From contig JBBSEZ010000488.1 in NCBI GenBank assembly GCA_038239195.1, positions 1 to 7,345 of the forward strand: a stretch of DNA of 7,345 nucleotides, in the 5' to 3' direction. The translations under genes were made by a program, and so were the position numbers. The DNA comes from JBBSEZ01 sp038239195. Lineage in GTDB: Bacteria; Planctomycetota; Planctomycetia; Gemmatales; Gemmataceae. This document shows positions 6,471 through 7,345 of this stretch, piece after piece. The notes beneath the pieces are model-generated. The model worked only from the letters and a program-made list of their open reading frames with translations. It was not told the origin of the DNA and searched no databases. Within the stretch, counting starts at the first letter, position 1, and each line of letters begins with the position of its first letter.

Positions 6471-7345
6471 CTACTCCACCGTCACGCTCTTGGCGAGATT
6501 GCGCGGCTTGTCCACGTCGCAGCCGCGCAGCACCGCCACGTGATAGGCGAGCAGTTGCAGGGGCACGACCGACACCAGCGGTTGCAGGTACTCCGGCACC
6601 TCGGGAACGTAGATCACGTCGTCGGCCCGCGCCGCCACCTCCTCGTCGCCTTCGTTGGCGATGGCGATAACGGGCCCGCCGCGCGCCTTGACCTCTTCGA
6701 GGTTGCTCATCACCTTGTCGAAGATCGGGCCGCGCGGCATCAGGAAGACGCTGGGCGTTTCCTCATCGACGAGAGCGATGGGGCCGTGCTTCATCTCGGC
6801 GGCGGGATAGCCCTCCGCGTGGATGTAGCTGATCTCCTTGAGCTTCAACGCTCCCTCCAGTGCCACCGGAAAGAGATATTGCCGACCCATGTAGAGGAAG
6901 TTATCGACGTGCGCGTAGCGGCCGGCGATCTCCCTCACCGCGTCGTGGCAGGCGAGGGTGCGGCGGATCAAGCCCGGCATCGCCTGGAGCTCGCGGATCA
7001 TCCGCGCGCCCTGAATGCTCGAGAGGTGGCGGAGGCGGCCGAAGTAGAGGGCGAGCATGGTGAGGACGGCGACCTGATTGGTGAACGCCTTGGTGCTCGC
7101 CACCCCGATCTCCGGCCCGGCGTAAAGGTAGGCCCCGCCGTCGGCCTCGCGGGCGATGCTGCTGCCGACCACGTTGCACAGCGCCAGCGTCGGGTGGCCC
7201 TTGCGCTTGCTCTCGCGCAGGGCAGCCAGCGTGTCGGCCGTCTCGCCCGACTGCGTCAGGGCGATCTCGATGTTGGTGCGGTCTATTGGCGGGTTGCGGT
7301 AGGGGAACTCTCTGGCATACGCCTCATCCTCCTGCAGCCGCGCCA
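6471..7345 (-). CDS. glmS: Glutamine-fructose-6-phosphate aminotransferase (isomerizing), C-terminal part
   Basis: GlmS makes glucosamine-6-phosphate from fructose-6-phosphate and glutamine, the first committed step to UDP-GlcNAc. The frame runs without a stop from the TAG at 6471-6473 to the window edge, giving about 290 C-terminal residues of the usual 600 or so. The GTG at 7172 is internal. Visible are the end of the first SIS (sugar isomerase) domain with TQSGETADTLAALRESKRKG, the AGPEIGVASTKAFTNQV segment, and the second SIS domain with LKEISYIHAEGYPAAEMKHG. The protein ends with the nearly invariant DVDKPRNLAKSVTVE, whose lysine corresponds to K603 of the E. coli enzyme. The N-terminal glutaminase domain lies outside the window. 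The GlmU-like gene follows 56 bp downstream on the same strand, joining the first and last steps of the pathway. No glmS ribozyme could be seen because the 5' end is missing. Confidence 0.97.
   Translation of the reverse strand, partial: ARLQEDEAYAREFPYRNPPIDRTNIEIALTQSGETADTLAALRESKRKGHPTLALCNVVGSSIAREADGGAYLYAGPEIGVASTKAFTNQVAVLTMLALYFGRLRHLSSIQGARMIRELQAMPGLIRRTLACHDAVREIAGRYAHVDNFLYMGRQYLFPVALEGALKLKEISYIHAEGYPAAEMKHGPIALVDEETPSVFLMPRGPIFDKVMSNLEEVKARGGPVIAIANEGDEEVAARADDVIYVPEVPEYLQPLVSVVPLQLLAYHVAVLRGCDVDKPRNLAKSVTVE

Noticed and set aside
5167..6543. 458-codon plus-strand open frame opposite the GlmU-like gene
   Set aside because: It is antisense to a recognisable beta-helix enzyme and runs into glmS; no domain features are present.

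Overview
The window is GC-rich and densely coded, and it reads like a chromosomal segment from a planctomycete, probably of the Gemmataceae/Gemmatales type. The taxonomic call is inference from protein content. The signs are a DUF4198-like plus DUF3386 fusion, a soluble Hanks-type kinase with a lineage-looking C-terminal domain, a zinc-ribbon/one-helix/TPR protein, and a GlmU-like protein of the alternative (TIGR03991-like) kind next to glmS. There are no mobile elements, CRISPR arrays, tRNAs or rRNAs, and no stretch over 300 bases lacks a gene. The largest gap is the 248-bp divergent region 3205-3452.

Layout: (1) 1-993, plus strand, the 3' part of a DUF4198-like/DUF3386 protein. (2) 1015-2442, minus strand, a Ser/Thr protein kinase converging on gene 1; a hairpin fills the 21-bp gap. 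(3) 2584-3204, minus strand, purN from a GTG start, upstream of the kinase and in the same direction. (4) 3453-5111, plus strand, a zinc-ribbon, single-membrane-helix, seven-unit TPR-like protein, divergent from purN and with a plausible sigma70-type promoter. (5) 5143-6414, minus strand, a GlmU-like sugar nucleotidyltransferase/acetyltransferase. (6) 6471-7345, minus strand, the C-terminal part of GlmS, cut by the window end.

How the genes work together: glmS and the GlmU-like gene form a probable two-gene unit for UDP-GlcNAc supply. GlmS makes glucosamine-6-phosphate and the GlmU-like protein would carry out the late acetyl- and uridylyl-transfer steps; glmM is not in the window. purN supplies a purine biosynthesis step. 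The kinase and the TPR protein are likely signalling and scaffold proteins with unknown partners.

I do not see a clear new multi-gene system. The most interesting items are the uncharacterised C-terminal domain of the kinase, the DUF4198-like/DUF3386 fusion, the long-period TPR repeat of the zinc-ribbon protein with a 10-C homopolymer inside it, the GlmU-like enzyme that keeps the acetyltransferase histidine but lacks the classical nucleotidyltransferase loop, and an inverted repeat that overlaps the only candidate ribosome binding site of the kinase. Several very long open frames antisense to these genes are GC-rich shadows.
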